From: Sulfuricurvum sp.
GTDB taxonomy: Bacteria; Campylobacterota; Campylobacteria; Campylobacterales; Sulfurimonadaceae
Reading direction: 5' to 3'
DNA length: 64,000 nt
NCBI RefSeq assembly: GCF_023229695.1
Contig: NZ_JALNYS010000016.1
Location: 20,697-84,696, forward strand
Shown: in pieces, positions 36,036 to 43,782 of the stretch
Position numbering within the stretch: position 1 is the stretch's first letter
How the letters are laid out: each line of letters opens with the position of its first letter
Translations under genes and position numbers: made by a program
Notes under the pieces: model-generated
The model's input: the letters and a program-made list of their open reading frames with translations, nothing else
The model's database searches: none
Told to the model about the DNA's origin: nothing

Positions 36036-36431
36036 ATGGAAATCTTTAAAGCCACTGCAAAAACTCAGCAGAGTATGAGCCTAACACCAAAAAGCAGTAC
36101 AACCGAATTGCAACATGCACAGAGTGCCCAAAAAACAGAAGAAGTCCAAATCAATCAGGAGAAAAAAACAGAGAACGGGAGTGAACAAAAAACTGAAAAG
36201 GTAGAGACGCAAAAACAAATGGATCAATTACTAAAAGAGCTTAATAATGCACTTGATCCGTTTCATACATCATTACGTTTCGGATTTGACAACCAATCGG
36301 ATGATTTTTATGTTTCGGTTATCGAAACCAAAACCAACCACACGTTGAGACGTTTCCCAGCGGAGGAAGCACAGCAGCTTCTCCCTAAAATTCAGGAGTT
36401 TAACGGTATCTTATTTGATCAAAAAGGGTAA
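36036..36431 (+). CDS. flaG: Flagellar protein FlaG
   Basis: A 131-residue protein. A Gln/Lys/Thr-rich N-terminus (about 1-65) is followed by the FlaG domain (QLLKELNNALDPFHTSLRFGFD, DFYVSVIETKTNHTLRRFPAEEAQQLLPKI). FlaG affects filament length in Campylobacter. GGAG lies 9 bases before the ATG and a sigma28-type promoter lies upstream. The usual downstream fliD is absent; fliS follows after 72 bases. Confidence 0.9.
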   Translation: MEIFKATAKTQQSMSLTPKSSTTELQHAQSAQKTEEVQINQEKKTENGSEQKTEKVETQKQMDQLLKELNNALDPFHTSLRFGFDNQSDDFYVSVIETKTNHTLRRFPAEEAQQLLPKIQEFNGILFDQKG

Positions 36432-36503
36432 TCTCTGCTCAGGTATAGTTTAAAACAAAAATATTTATTTATAAATTTATGATCTTAAAAAAAGGAAATT
36501 CTC

Positions 36504-36884
36504 ATGTATAACAATCTTGCTTATAATACTTACGCCCAAAACAACATAGGCATTGAATCTCCTGAAAAATTGGTTCAAATGATGTACGAGGGGATTTTAC
36601 GTTTCAATATGCAAGCCAAACGTTCGATCAATGAAGGCGACATTGAAAAACGGACCTACTGGGTCAACCGTTCCAGTGCCATATTCAGTGAGCTGATCAA
36701 TATTTTGGACTATTCGCAAGGGGATGTTGCCCATTATCTCTCAGAACTCTACAACTATCAGCTCCGCTTGCTTGTTGAAACCGTTATTCACAACGATGCT
36801 ACAAAATTGGATGAGGTCAATAAAGTAGTCAAAGGGCTTCTCGAAGCCTGGAAAGAGAGCGCTGATGTGGCTAACCGAGCTTAA
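36504..36884 (+). CDS. fliS: Flagellin export chaperone FliS
   Basis: A 126-residue four-helix chaperone that binds the flagellin C-terminus before export: NTYAQNNIGIESPEKLVQMMYEGILRF and NILDYSQGDVAHYLSELYNYQLRLL. Length fits. AAAGGAAA lies just upstream of the ATG. Its 3' end overlaps the next ORF by 20 bases. Confidence 0.95.
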   Translation: MYNNLAYNTYAQNNIGIESPEKLVQMMYEGILRFNMQAKRSINEGDIEKRTYWVNRSSAIFSELINILDYSQGDVAHYLSELYNYQLRLLVETVIHNDATKLDEVNKVVKGLLEAWKESADVANRA

Positions 36885-37119
36885 AACAGCACTGATCTTG
36901 GAAGAGACAGATACGATATCGTCATTAATTGACCAAATGCCGGTTTTTGAAACTCTGGAAAAGATGGAAGAAGCAGCCTATCTACTTCATCAAACCGCTA
37001 CCCTTCTTGAGAATAAGAAAGGGGATGCGGCCAGAACCTTACAACAACTGAAAAGTGCCCTTGATTTTCTTAAATCAACACAAACAGACCTTCCTTCCTC
37101 ATTAAATCTAAAATTTTAA
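36865..37119 (+). CDS. FliT-like/hypothetical protein after fliS
   Basis: An 84-residue, wholly helical, heptad-rich protein (LIDQMPVFETLEKMEEAAYLLHQTATLLENKKGDAARTLQQL). Size, helicity and position directly after fliS suggest a FliT-type export chaperone, but sequence evidence is weak. The start inside fliS suggests coupled translation. Confidence 0.6.
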   Translation: MWLTELKTALILEETDTISSLIDQMPVFETLEKMEEAAYLLHQTATLLENKKGDAARTLQQLKSALDFLKSTQTDLPSSLNLKF

Positions 37120-37142
37120 CACTTGTCTCATCGTTTTTTTGC

Positions 37143-37148
37143 TAGAAT
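37143..37148 (+). promoter_or_regulatory. -10 element of argG
   Basis: TAGAAT in the context TTTTTTGCTAGAATCGC, typical of the T-rich, extended -10 promoters of Campylobacterota. It lies about 60 bases before the argG ATG. Confidence 0.45.
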
Positions 37149-37206
37149 CGCACCATTCACTCCATAATATGGAGAAATGCAAGCCCGTCAGCTTCAAAGG
37201 ATGCAC

Positions 37207-38424
37207 ATGAAAAAAGAGGTCAAAAAAGTTGTTCTCGCCTATTCCGGCGGATTGGATACCAGTGTCATTTTAAAATGGCTACAGGATGAGTATAAATGTG
37301 AAGTGATTACGTTTACCGCCGATATCGGCCAAGGTGAAGAGGTTGAACCCGCACGTGCCAAAGCAATCAGCCTCGGAATCAAACCGGAAAACATTTATAT
37401 CGAGGACCTTAGAGAAGAGTTCGTACGCGACTATGTGTTTCCAATGTTCCGTGCCAATGCAATCTATGAAGGGGAGTATCTTCTTGGAACATCGATTGCC
37501 CGCCCTCTTATTGCCAAACGCCAAGCTGAAATTGCCCGCATAACCGGTGCCGATGCCGTCAGTCACGGTGCAACCGGAAAAGGAAATGATCAGGTCCGCT
37601 TTGAGATGGGGTATCTGGGGCAGAACAGTGCGCTCACCATCATCGCACCATGGCGTGAATGGGATCTAAACTCCCGCGAAAAGCTCCTCGCGTATGCTGC
37701 TGAGCACGGTATTAAAATCGAAATGAGCGGTAAAAAATCACCCTACTCCATGGATGCCAATCTCTTGCATATCTCTTATGAGGGGGGGATTCTTGAAGAT
37801 CCTGCCGCAGAACCCGAAGAGAGCATGTGGCGTTGGACCGTTTCCCCGCAGGATGCTCCTAATGAAGCCGAATACATCGAAATCGGCTACGAAAAAGGGG
37901 ATCCCATCAGCCTTAACGGAAAAGCGCTTTCTCCGGCGGTCATGTTAGAACAGCTCAATATTATTGCCGGACGTCACGGAATCGGACGTGCCGATATCGT
38001 CGAAAACCGTTTCGTCGGGATGAAAAGCCGTGGATGCTATGAAACACCGGGCGGTACGATTATGCTAAAAGCACACCGCGCGATTGAGTCATTGACCCTC
38101 GACCGTGAAGAGGCACATCTGAAAGATGAATTGATGCCACGCTACGCAAAACTTATTTACAACGGATTCTGGTTTTCCCCGGAGCGTGCAATGCTCCAAG
38201 CGGCCATAGATAAAACACAGGAAAATGTACGCGGCACCGTTCGCCTTAAACTGTACAAGGGGGGGGTATACGTTGTCGGACGAAGTTCCGATCTATCCCT
38301 TTTTAACCCTGAATACTGTACCTTTGAAGAAGATGCGGTTTATGATCAAAAAGATGCCGGCGGATTTATTAAACTCAATGCGTTGCGTTTCATCATCGCC
38401 GGTAAAGCCCGTAAAAACAAATAA
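37207..38424 (+). CDS. argG: Argininosuccinate synthase
   Basis: A 405-residue ATP-dependent ligase of citrulline and aspartate in arginine synthesis: VVLAYSGGLDTSVILKWL (PP-loop), TADIGQGEE, SHGATGKGNDQVRFE and SPYSMDANLLHISYEGG. The start is ATG 37207 with AGGA five bases upstream; the open frame extends to 37177. It stands alone: no other arg gene adjoins. Confidence 0.96.
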   Translation: MKKEVKKVVLAYSGGLDTSVILKWLQDEYKCEVITFTADIGQGEEVEPARAKAISLGIKPENIYIEDLREEFVRDYVFPMFRANAIYEGEYLLGTSIARPLIAKRQAEIARITGADAVSHGATGKGNDQVRFEMGYLGQNSALTIIAPWREWDLNSREKLLAYAAEHGIKIEMSGKKSPYSMDANLLHISYEGGILEDPAAEPEESMWRWTVSPQDAPNEAEYIEIGYEKGDPISLNGKALSPAVMLEQLNIIAGRHGIGRADIVENRFVGMKSRGCYETPGGTIMLKAHRAIESLTLDREEAHLKDELMPRYAKLIYNGFWFSPERAMLQAAIDKTQENVRGTVRLKLYKGGVYVVGRSSDLSLFNPEYCTFEEDAVYDQKDAGGFIKLNALRFIIAGKARKNK

Positions 38425-38439
38425 CCTTAGGATATCCGT

Positions 38440-39180
38440 ATGAGTATTATTAAAATAGATATGAATTCGCCTGAATTTCAGGCTGAATTAGAAAAAACAA
38501 TTAAATTTACCGATAAGGTAGTCAGCCAGTTTAATTGGGCTTACAATCCTCAAGAAGAGATCAATGAGGGAGTTCAACTCGGACTTGCCCGCAATAAAAT
38601 GATGTACAACAAACGTTTTTGCCCTTGTTATATGGTTGAAGAAGTTGACGGAAAATACCAAAGCAGCGACAATCGTTTATGCCCTTGTACTCCCGCAATT
38701 GAAAAAGAGATACCCGAAGATGGGGTATGTCACTGTCAGATTTTCTGTACTCCGGAGTTTGCGGCTGCCAAAAGATTGGAAATAGGGATGGAAGAGGCTG
38801 TGCATCAGCATTCACGCGGCCTGAGTGCACAAGAGTGCCAAATCCTGTTGAATCAAAGCGAACTCGACAGCGATGAGCTCACCGCACTCATCGAAGCACG
38901 CCAGCTAGGAATGGTACAATTTAAAATTATCGACGTCCGCGAATGGATGGAGTGGAAAATGGGGCGTATCGCCGGTGCAGACACCCTGATTCCTACCAGC
39001 AGTTTCTTCCAGACACTGACCGAGGCTAAATTGCAACACAACGAACATCTCATTGTTTATTGCCATGTCGGAAGCCGAAGTGCCCACTGTCAACGGATCC
39101 TCACCGATATGGGATATACTAAAGTATCCAATCTCACGCACGGTATTGTCTCTTATGGCGGCGAAATCGTTCGCGGATAA
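38440..39180 (+). CDS. Ferredoxin-thioredoxin reductase catalytic domain fused to rhodanese
   Basis: A 246-residue two-domain protein. Residues about 20-105 match the FTR catalytic chain, with three Cys pairs CPC (61-63), CPC (81-83) and CHC (97-99) for a 4Fe-4S cluster and redox disulfide. Residues about 145-246 form a rhodanese domain with IIDVREWMEWKMGRIAGA and the active loop CHVGSRS (Cys 208). A ferredoxin-driven persulfide or disulfide reductase is inferred. No FTR variable subunit adjoins. Confidence 0.85.
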   Translation: MSIIKIDMNSPEFQAELEKTIKFTDKVVSQFNWAYNPQEEINEGVQLGLARNKMMYNKRFCPCYMVEEVDGKYQSSDNRLCPCTPAIEKEIPEDGVCHCQIFCTPEFAAAKRLEIGMEEAVHQHSRGLSAQECQILLNQSELDSDELTALIEARQLGMVQFKIIDVREWMEWKMGRIAGADTLIPTSSFFQTLTEAKLQHNEHLIVYCHVGSRSAHCQRILTDMGYTKVSNLTHGIVSYGGEIVRG

Positions 39181-39264
39181 TTCGTTTTTACCCTCAAAAG
39201 AGAAAATTTTACTCATCGCAGCCAAAGGGGTATCACCTCTTTGGTATTCAAAAAAAGGCATACT

Positions 39265-39711
39265 ATGAAAGTTTTATTGACCAAAGATGTCAAAGGGGTC
39301 GGCAAAGCCGGAGAGATTAAAGAGGTAGCCGACGGATATGGAAAAAACTTCCTCGTCGGTAAAGGATTAGCCCTCGCCGCTACCAATGAAGTATTGAAAA
39401 AATATGAAGCCGAACAACGGAAAAAAGCGGCAAACGAGGCTGCCGAAATTGAGCGTCTAAATGTGATTAAAGCCCAATTAGCAGATATCAAAGTGATCAT
39501 CCGCAAAAAACTCGGAGATACCGGACATCTGTTCGGATCGGTCACCAAAGAGGAAATCACCCATGCATTAATGGAACAGCACGGTATTGAAATCGATAAA
39601 AAAGAGCTTGATGCCAAACATGGCATCAAAACTACCGGGCTTCACGATCTGGATCTTAAACTCGGCCACGGTATCCATGCGACACTCCATGTAGAGATTA
39701 AAGGGGAATAG
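39265..39711 (+). CDS. rplI: 50S ribosomal protein L9
   Basis: A 148-residue protein: MKVLLTKDVKGVGKAGEIKEV, then DGYGKNFLVGKGLAL, a long central helix and a C-terminal domain (GIKTTGLHDLDLKLGHGIHATLHV). The ATG at 39265 has AAGG upstream; the open frame extends to 39241. The rplI-hslV-hslU-era order is as in other Campylobacterota. Confidence 0.96.
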   Translation: MKVLLTKDVKGVGKAGEIKEVADGYGKNFLVGKGLALAATNEVLKKYEAEQRKKAANEAAEIERLNVIKAQLADIKVIIRKKLGDTGHLFGSVTKEEITHALMEQHGIEIDKKELDAKHGIKTTGLHDLDLKLGHGIHATLHVEIKGE

Positions 39712-39715
39712 GTTT

Positions 39716-40249
39716 ATGTTCGATGCCACTACCATACTCGCCTATAAAGGAAAGAACAAAGCCGTCATCGGTGGAGATGGTCAAGTAACGTTCGGACATA
39801 CCGTCCTTAAAAACAATGCGACTAAAATCCGTTCCCTCTATCAGGGGGAGATTTTAGCGGGTTTTGCCGGATCAACAGCGGATGCTTTTAACCTTTTTGA
39901 TATGTTCGAAGAACAGCTTGCACACCGCAAAGGCGATCTTATCAAAGCGGTTATCGATTTTTCCAAGGCATGGCGCAAGGATAAAATACTCCGGCGGCTT
40001 GAAGCGATGATGATTGTTTTAAACCAAGAGCATATCTTTATCCTTACCGGAAACGGTGATGTTGTCGAACCTGAAGACGGAGAAATTGCAGCGATCGGAA
40101 GCGGCGGAAGCTATGCCATTGCCGCCGCACGTGCTCTAAAAGGGCACTCCAATCTGGATGAAGAAACACTGGTCAAAGAAAGCCTCCATATTGCCGCTGA
40201 TTTGTGTATTTACACCAATCACGAAATCAAAACACTCACACTCGGATAA
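39716..40249 (+). CDS. hslV: ATP-dependent protease peptidase subunit HslV
   Basis: A 177-residue proteasome-like peptidase. The expected catalytic Thr is at residue 5 or 6 after a short lead (M-F-D-A-T-T-I-L), followed by GGDGQVTFG, FAGSTADAFNLFD and GSGGSYA. In most bacteria Thr follows Met directly. The four-residue lead also occurs in Helicobacter HslV and must be trimmed or otherwise accommodated for activity. It pairs with hslU 6 bases downstream. Confidence 0.95.
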   Translation: MFDATTILAYKGKNKAVIGGDGQVTFGHTVLKNNATKIRSLYQGEILAGFAGSTADAFNLFDMFEEQLAHRKGDLIKAVIDFSKAWRKDKILRRLEAMMIVLNQEHIFILTGNGDVVEPEDGEIAAIGSGGSYAIAAARALKGHSNLDEETLVKESLHIAADLCIYTNHEIKTLTLG

Positions 40250-40255
40250 ATTCTC

Positions 40256-41584
40256 ATGAATATGACCCCTCAAGAAATTGTCAATTATCTCGACTTGCAC
40301 ATCATCGGCCAGCACAATGCTAAAAAAACCATTGCATTGGCACTGCGTACAAGATACAGACGCTTGCTTCTTGATTCGGCATTGCAAGAAGAGATCATGC
40401 CTAAAAACATTCTGATGATCGGTTCAACCGGTGTCGGTAAAACAGAAATTGCCCGCCGACTTGCCAAGTTAATGCAACTCCCTTTCATCAAAGTAGAAGC
40501 AAGTAAATACACAGAAGTCGGATTTGTCGGCCGGGATGTCGAGTCGATGATCCGTGATTTGGTTATGACAGCCCTCTCTATGGTCAGAACGGAACATAAT
40601 GAACAAAACCGTGAAGCGATAGAAGAGTATGTCATTGATACCATTCTCTCAAAACTTCTCCCATCGCCGCCTCACTTCTCCAACGATACCAAAAAACAAG
40701 AGTATGACCATTCACGAGAACGGATGCGTGCAAAACTTTTATCCGGAGAACTGGATTCCAGAATCATTGAAATCGATCTCCCGAAAGGGAATCTCGAATT
40801 TAATGATACCAATATGCCTCCGGAAATCGCTAAAGTTCAGGAGTCCTTTTCAAAAATGTTCTCCGTCATGGGAAAGGAAGAGAGCAAAAAAGAGGTCACC
40901 GTTAAAGAGTCCCGGGAATTGCTCCGTCAAGTAGCCGCCGATAATCTTCTCAACCATGACCAGATCAAACGCGAAGCGCTCCGACGCGTCGAAGAAGGGG
41001 GGATCGTTTTTCTCGATGAAATCGATAAAATCGCCGTCAGTTCACGAAGCGAGGGGAGAAACGACCCAAGCAAAGAGGGAGTGCAACGGGACCTACTCCC
41101 TATCGTGGAGGGGAGTATCGTAACCACAAAATTCGGTCCCGTAAAAACCGATCATATCCTCTTTATCGCCGCAGGGGCATTTCACCTGACCAAACCCAGT
41201 GACCTTATCCCGGAGCTTCAAGGACGTTTCCCTTTACGTGTGGAGCTTGAACCGCTCGATGAAGAGGCACTTTATCTGATACTCTCCAAGCCGAAGAACT
41301 CGCTTCTTGAACAGTATAAAGCCCTTTTGGCGACAGAAGATGTTCTTCTGGAATTTGAAGATTCCGCAGTGCGCTCAATGGCCCGCTATTCACAAAAAGC
41401 CAATGAAAAAACCGAAGATATCGGGGCAAGACGTCTGCATACCGTCGTAGAGAAAGTGCTCGAAGAGATCAGTTTTAATGCGTATATCCATAAAGGCTCA
41501 AAAGTTATTATCAGCGAAGATGATGTTAAAAATATCCTCGCACCCGTCGTCGAGGATGAAGACCTCGCACGTTACATACTCTAA
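40256..41584 (+). CDS. hslU: ATP-dependent protease ATPase subunit HslU
   Basis: A 442-residue Clp/AAA+ unfoldase: TPQEIVNYLDLHIIGQHNAKK, Walker A GSTGVGKTEIARRLA, the I-domain (about 105-240), Walker B FLDEIDKIA and the C-terminal DIGARRLHTVVEKVLEEISF, ending RYIL for docking in HslV. It forms the HslUV protease. Confidence 0.97.
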   Translation: MNMTPQEIVNYLDLHIIGQHNAKKTIALALRTRYRRLLLDSALQEEIMPKNILMIGSTGVGKTEIARRLAKLMQLPFIKVEASKYTEVGFVGRDVESMIRDLVMTALSMVRTEHNEQNREAIEEYVIDTILSKLLPSPPHFSNDTKKQEYDHSRERMRAKLLSGELDSRIIEIDLPKGNLEFNDTNMPPEIAKVQESFSKMFSVMGKEESKKEVTVKESRELLRQVAADNLLNHDQIKREALRRVEEGGIVFLDEIDKIAVSSRSEGRNDPSKEGVQRDLLPIVEGSIVTTKFGPVKTDHILFIAAGAFHLTKPSDLIPELQGRFPLRVELEPLDEEALYLILSKPKNSLLEQYKALLATEDVLLEFEDSAVRSMARYSQKANEKTEDIGARRLHTVVEKVLEEISFNAYIHKGSKVIISEDDVKNILAPVVEDEDLARYIL

Positions 41585-41594
41585 AAGGAAAATC

Positions 41595-42473
41595 GTGAAT
41601 AAAGCAGGATTCGTCGCACTGATAGGACGCCCTAATGCCGGTAAAAGTACCCTGATGAACTGGATATTGGGAGAAAAAATTGCTCTCGTCAGCCAAAAAG
41701 CCAATGCGACTCGCCGCCGTTCCAATGCAATCGTGATGCACAAAGAGGATCAAATTATTTTTGTCGACACTCCGGGACTTCACCAGGCTGAAAAACTTCT
41801 CAACCAATACATGCTCGAAGAAGCGCTAAAAGCAATCGGAGACTGTGATATCGTTGTTTATCTCGCTCCCGCATCGGACAAACTCAGCTATTATGAAAAA
41901 TTTTTGGAGATCAATAACCAACAACGAAAGCATATTATTGTCCTGAGCAAAATCGATCAAATTTCTCAAGCCGATTTATTGAAAAAAATTGGAGAATACA
42001 ATCAATACAGCGATCAGTTCGAAGCGCTCATACCGATGTCGGTAACCAAAAATGTAGGAAAAAACGATTTATTAGACACGATTGTCAAACATCTGGACGA
42101 ATCCCCCTATCTTTACAATCCTGAAGATTTGACCACGGAAAAGATGCGGGATATTTATAAAGAATTTATCCGTGAAGCGATATTCGACAATATTAGCGAT
42201 GAGATCCCTTACGAATCCGATGTCCTCATTGATAAAATTGATGAAGAGTCCCCCGTAGAGCACATTAGAGCCACCATTATTGTTGAAAAAGAGTCCCAAA
42301 AGGGGATCATTATCGGGAAGGGGGGAAGTGCAATCAAACGGATCGGGAAAAATGCCCGAGAAAAAATAGAGCGACTTGCCTCAAAACCGGTGTATCTCGA
42401 ACTCTTCGTATCGGTCAAAAAAGGGTGGACAACCGATAAAAAATTCTTAAGCGATTTAGGATACGAATGGTAA
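41595..42473 (+). CDS. era: GTPase Era
   Basis: A 292-residue 16S rRNA-binding GTPase: ALIGRPNAGKSTLMNWILG, KANATRRRSNAIV, VDTPGLH, SKIDQI, and a C-terminal KH domain (ESQKGIIIGKGGSAIKRIG). I use a GTG start at 41595 after AAGGA; the frame opens further upstream inside hslU without family sequence. The next gene overlaps its last codons. Confidence 0.96.
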   Translation: MNKAGFVALIGRPNAGKSTLMNWILGEKIALVSQKANATRRRSNAIVMHKEDQIIFVDTPGLHQAEKLLNQYMLEEALKAIGDCDIVVYLAPASDKLSYYEKFLEINNQQRKHIIVLSKIDQISQADLLKKIGEYNQYSDQFEALIPMSVTKNVGKNDLLDTIVKHLDESPYLYNPEDLTTEKMRDIYKEFIREAIFDNISDEIPYESDVLIDKIDEESPVEHIRATIIVEKESQKGIIIGKGGSAIKRIGKNAREKIERLASKPVYLELFVSVKKGWTTDKKFLSDLGYEW

Positions 42474-43774
42474 AACAAGGAGCTGTACTAAAATCAGCTC
42501 TTCTCGTTTGTCTCATTAGTTTACACCCTTTAAACGCTTCCCCCTTTTCACTCATTAAAAAAGAGAGTGATGCTACCCCGCTCCTCCTTGTTATCGGAGG
42601 GATCCACGGCAATGAGCCGGGCAGTTATTTTGCAGCAGCGCTACTGGCACAATATTATACCGTTACGAAAGGGAATCTTTGGATTATCCCCGATCTGAAC
42701 CGGCAAAGCATTCAAAAAAATAGCCGTGGCATTCATGGAGACATGAATCGAAAATTTGCCGAATTGGATCCAAAAGACCCTGATGCCCCCATTATCAAAG
42801 AGGTCAAAGAGATTATCACCGATCCGCATGTGGGTCTCATCCTTAATCTTCATGACGGGCATGGTTTCTATCGTAAAGAGTATCAAAATACCATTTTTAA
42901 TCCAAGTGCATGGGGACAAACCTGTGTTATCGATCAGGAAGTTCTTGATACGAAAAATCCTTACGGAAATTTAGATGAAATTGCATCCGAAGTCCGTACT
43001 GATCTCAACACTGCTCTTATCGAAAATCATCACCTCTTTGATGTACGCAATACCAATACCCGGTTTGATGATAAAGAGATGAAACACTCGCTCACCTATT
43101 TTGCCATTACACATAATAAACCGGCGTTTGCAATCGAGACCAGTAAAAACTTACCGACTCTCCATCACAAAGTTTTTTATCAACTTCGTGCGATTGAATG
43201 CTATATGAAATTAATGGGGATTGAATTTGAACGCTCTCTTACCCTAACTCCCGAAACCATTCAAAAACTCCTCGACAATTTCGGATATTTAACCATAAAC
43301 AACAATTACTATCTCACTTTAGATCATTTAAAAACCAATTTAAGTTTGATTCCGCTACAATCATCACGAAATGAGTTTAAATTTTCCCATCCGCTGGGAA
43401 GCATTCGAAAAAACAATAAAAAATATGATGTCTATATCGGCAACCGAAAAATAAGCTCTTTTCTCCCAAGCTATCATTCGAAAGGGGTCTCCTCTGAAAA
43501 AATCACAGTGATCGCGGACGGTGAACGTAAAACACTCCCTTTCACTACAGATTTTTTTGTAAATGCCGATTTTACAGTGCTAAAAAAGAGTGACGGCGTC
43601 CGTACCGATATTATAGGTTATACTCGAAAAGGGGTAAACGACGAGAGCAACTGTCGTATTACCCTCAAGAATTTAGATCCAAAATATGCCATAAATCGCT
43701 CTGCAAAGAGTTATCGAATTGAATTTTACCGTGATAACAGTTTCTACGGGATGACTCTCGTACATTTTAAATAG
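42467..43774 (+). CDS. Csd4/Pgp1-type peptidoglycan DL-carboxypeptidase
   Basis: A 435-residue exported M14-like zinc carboxypeptidase. After a signal peptide come the zinc ligands H47 and E50 (GGIHGNEPG), H129 (LHDGHGFY) and catalytic Glu in FAIETSKNLP. Then RGIHGDMNRKFAELDPKDPDAP and a C-terminal end RIEFYRDNSFYGMTLV closely follow H. pylori Csd4, which trims muropeptide tripeptides and sets helical shape. Csd4 has Gln where H47 stands, so this protein has the ordinary ligand set. It overlaps era by 7 bases. Confidence 0.85.
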   Translation: MVKQGAVLKSALLVCLISLHPLNASPFSLIKKESDATPLLLVIGGIHGNEPGSYFAAALLAQYYTVTKGNLWIIPDLNRQSIQKNSRGIHGDMNRKFAELDPKDPDAPIIKEVKEIITDPHVGLILNLHDGHGFYRKEYQNTIFNPSAWGQTCVIDQEVLDTKNPYGNLDEIASEVRTDLNTALIENHHLFDVRNTNTRFDDKEMKHSLTYFAITHNKPAFAIETSKNLPTLHHKVFYQLRAIECYMKLMGIEFERSLTLTPETIQKLLDNFGYLTINNNYYLTLDHLKTNLSLIPLQSSRNEFKFSHPLGSIRKNNKKYDVYIGNRKISSFLPSYHSKGVSSEKITVIADGERKTLPFTTDFFVNADFTVLKKSDGVRTDIIGYTRKGVNDESNCRITLKNLDPKYAINRSAKSYRIEFYRDNSFYGMTLVHFK

Positions 43775-43782
43775 GATATAGG

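Noticed and set aside
36865..36884. Frameshift between fliS and the following ORF
   Set aside because: fliS is full length and the next ORF has its own ATG; an overlap is the simpler reading.
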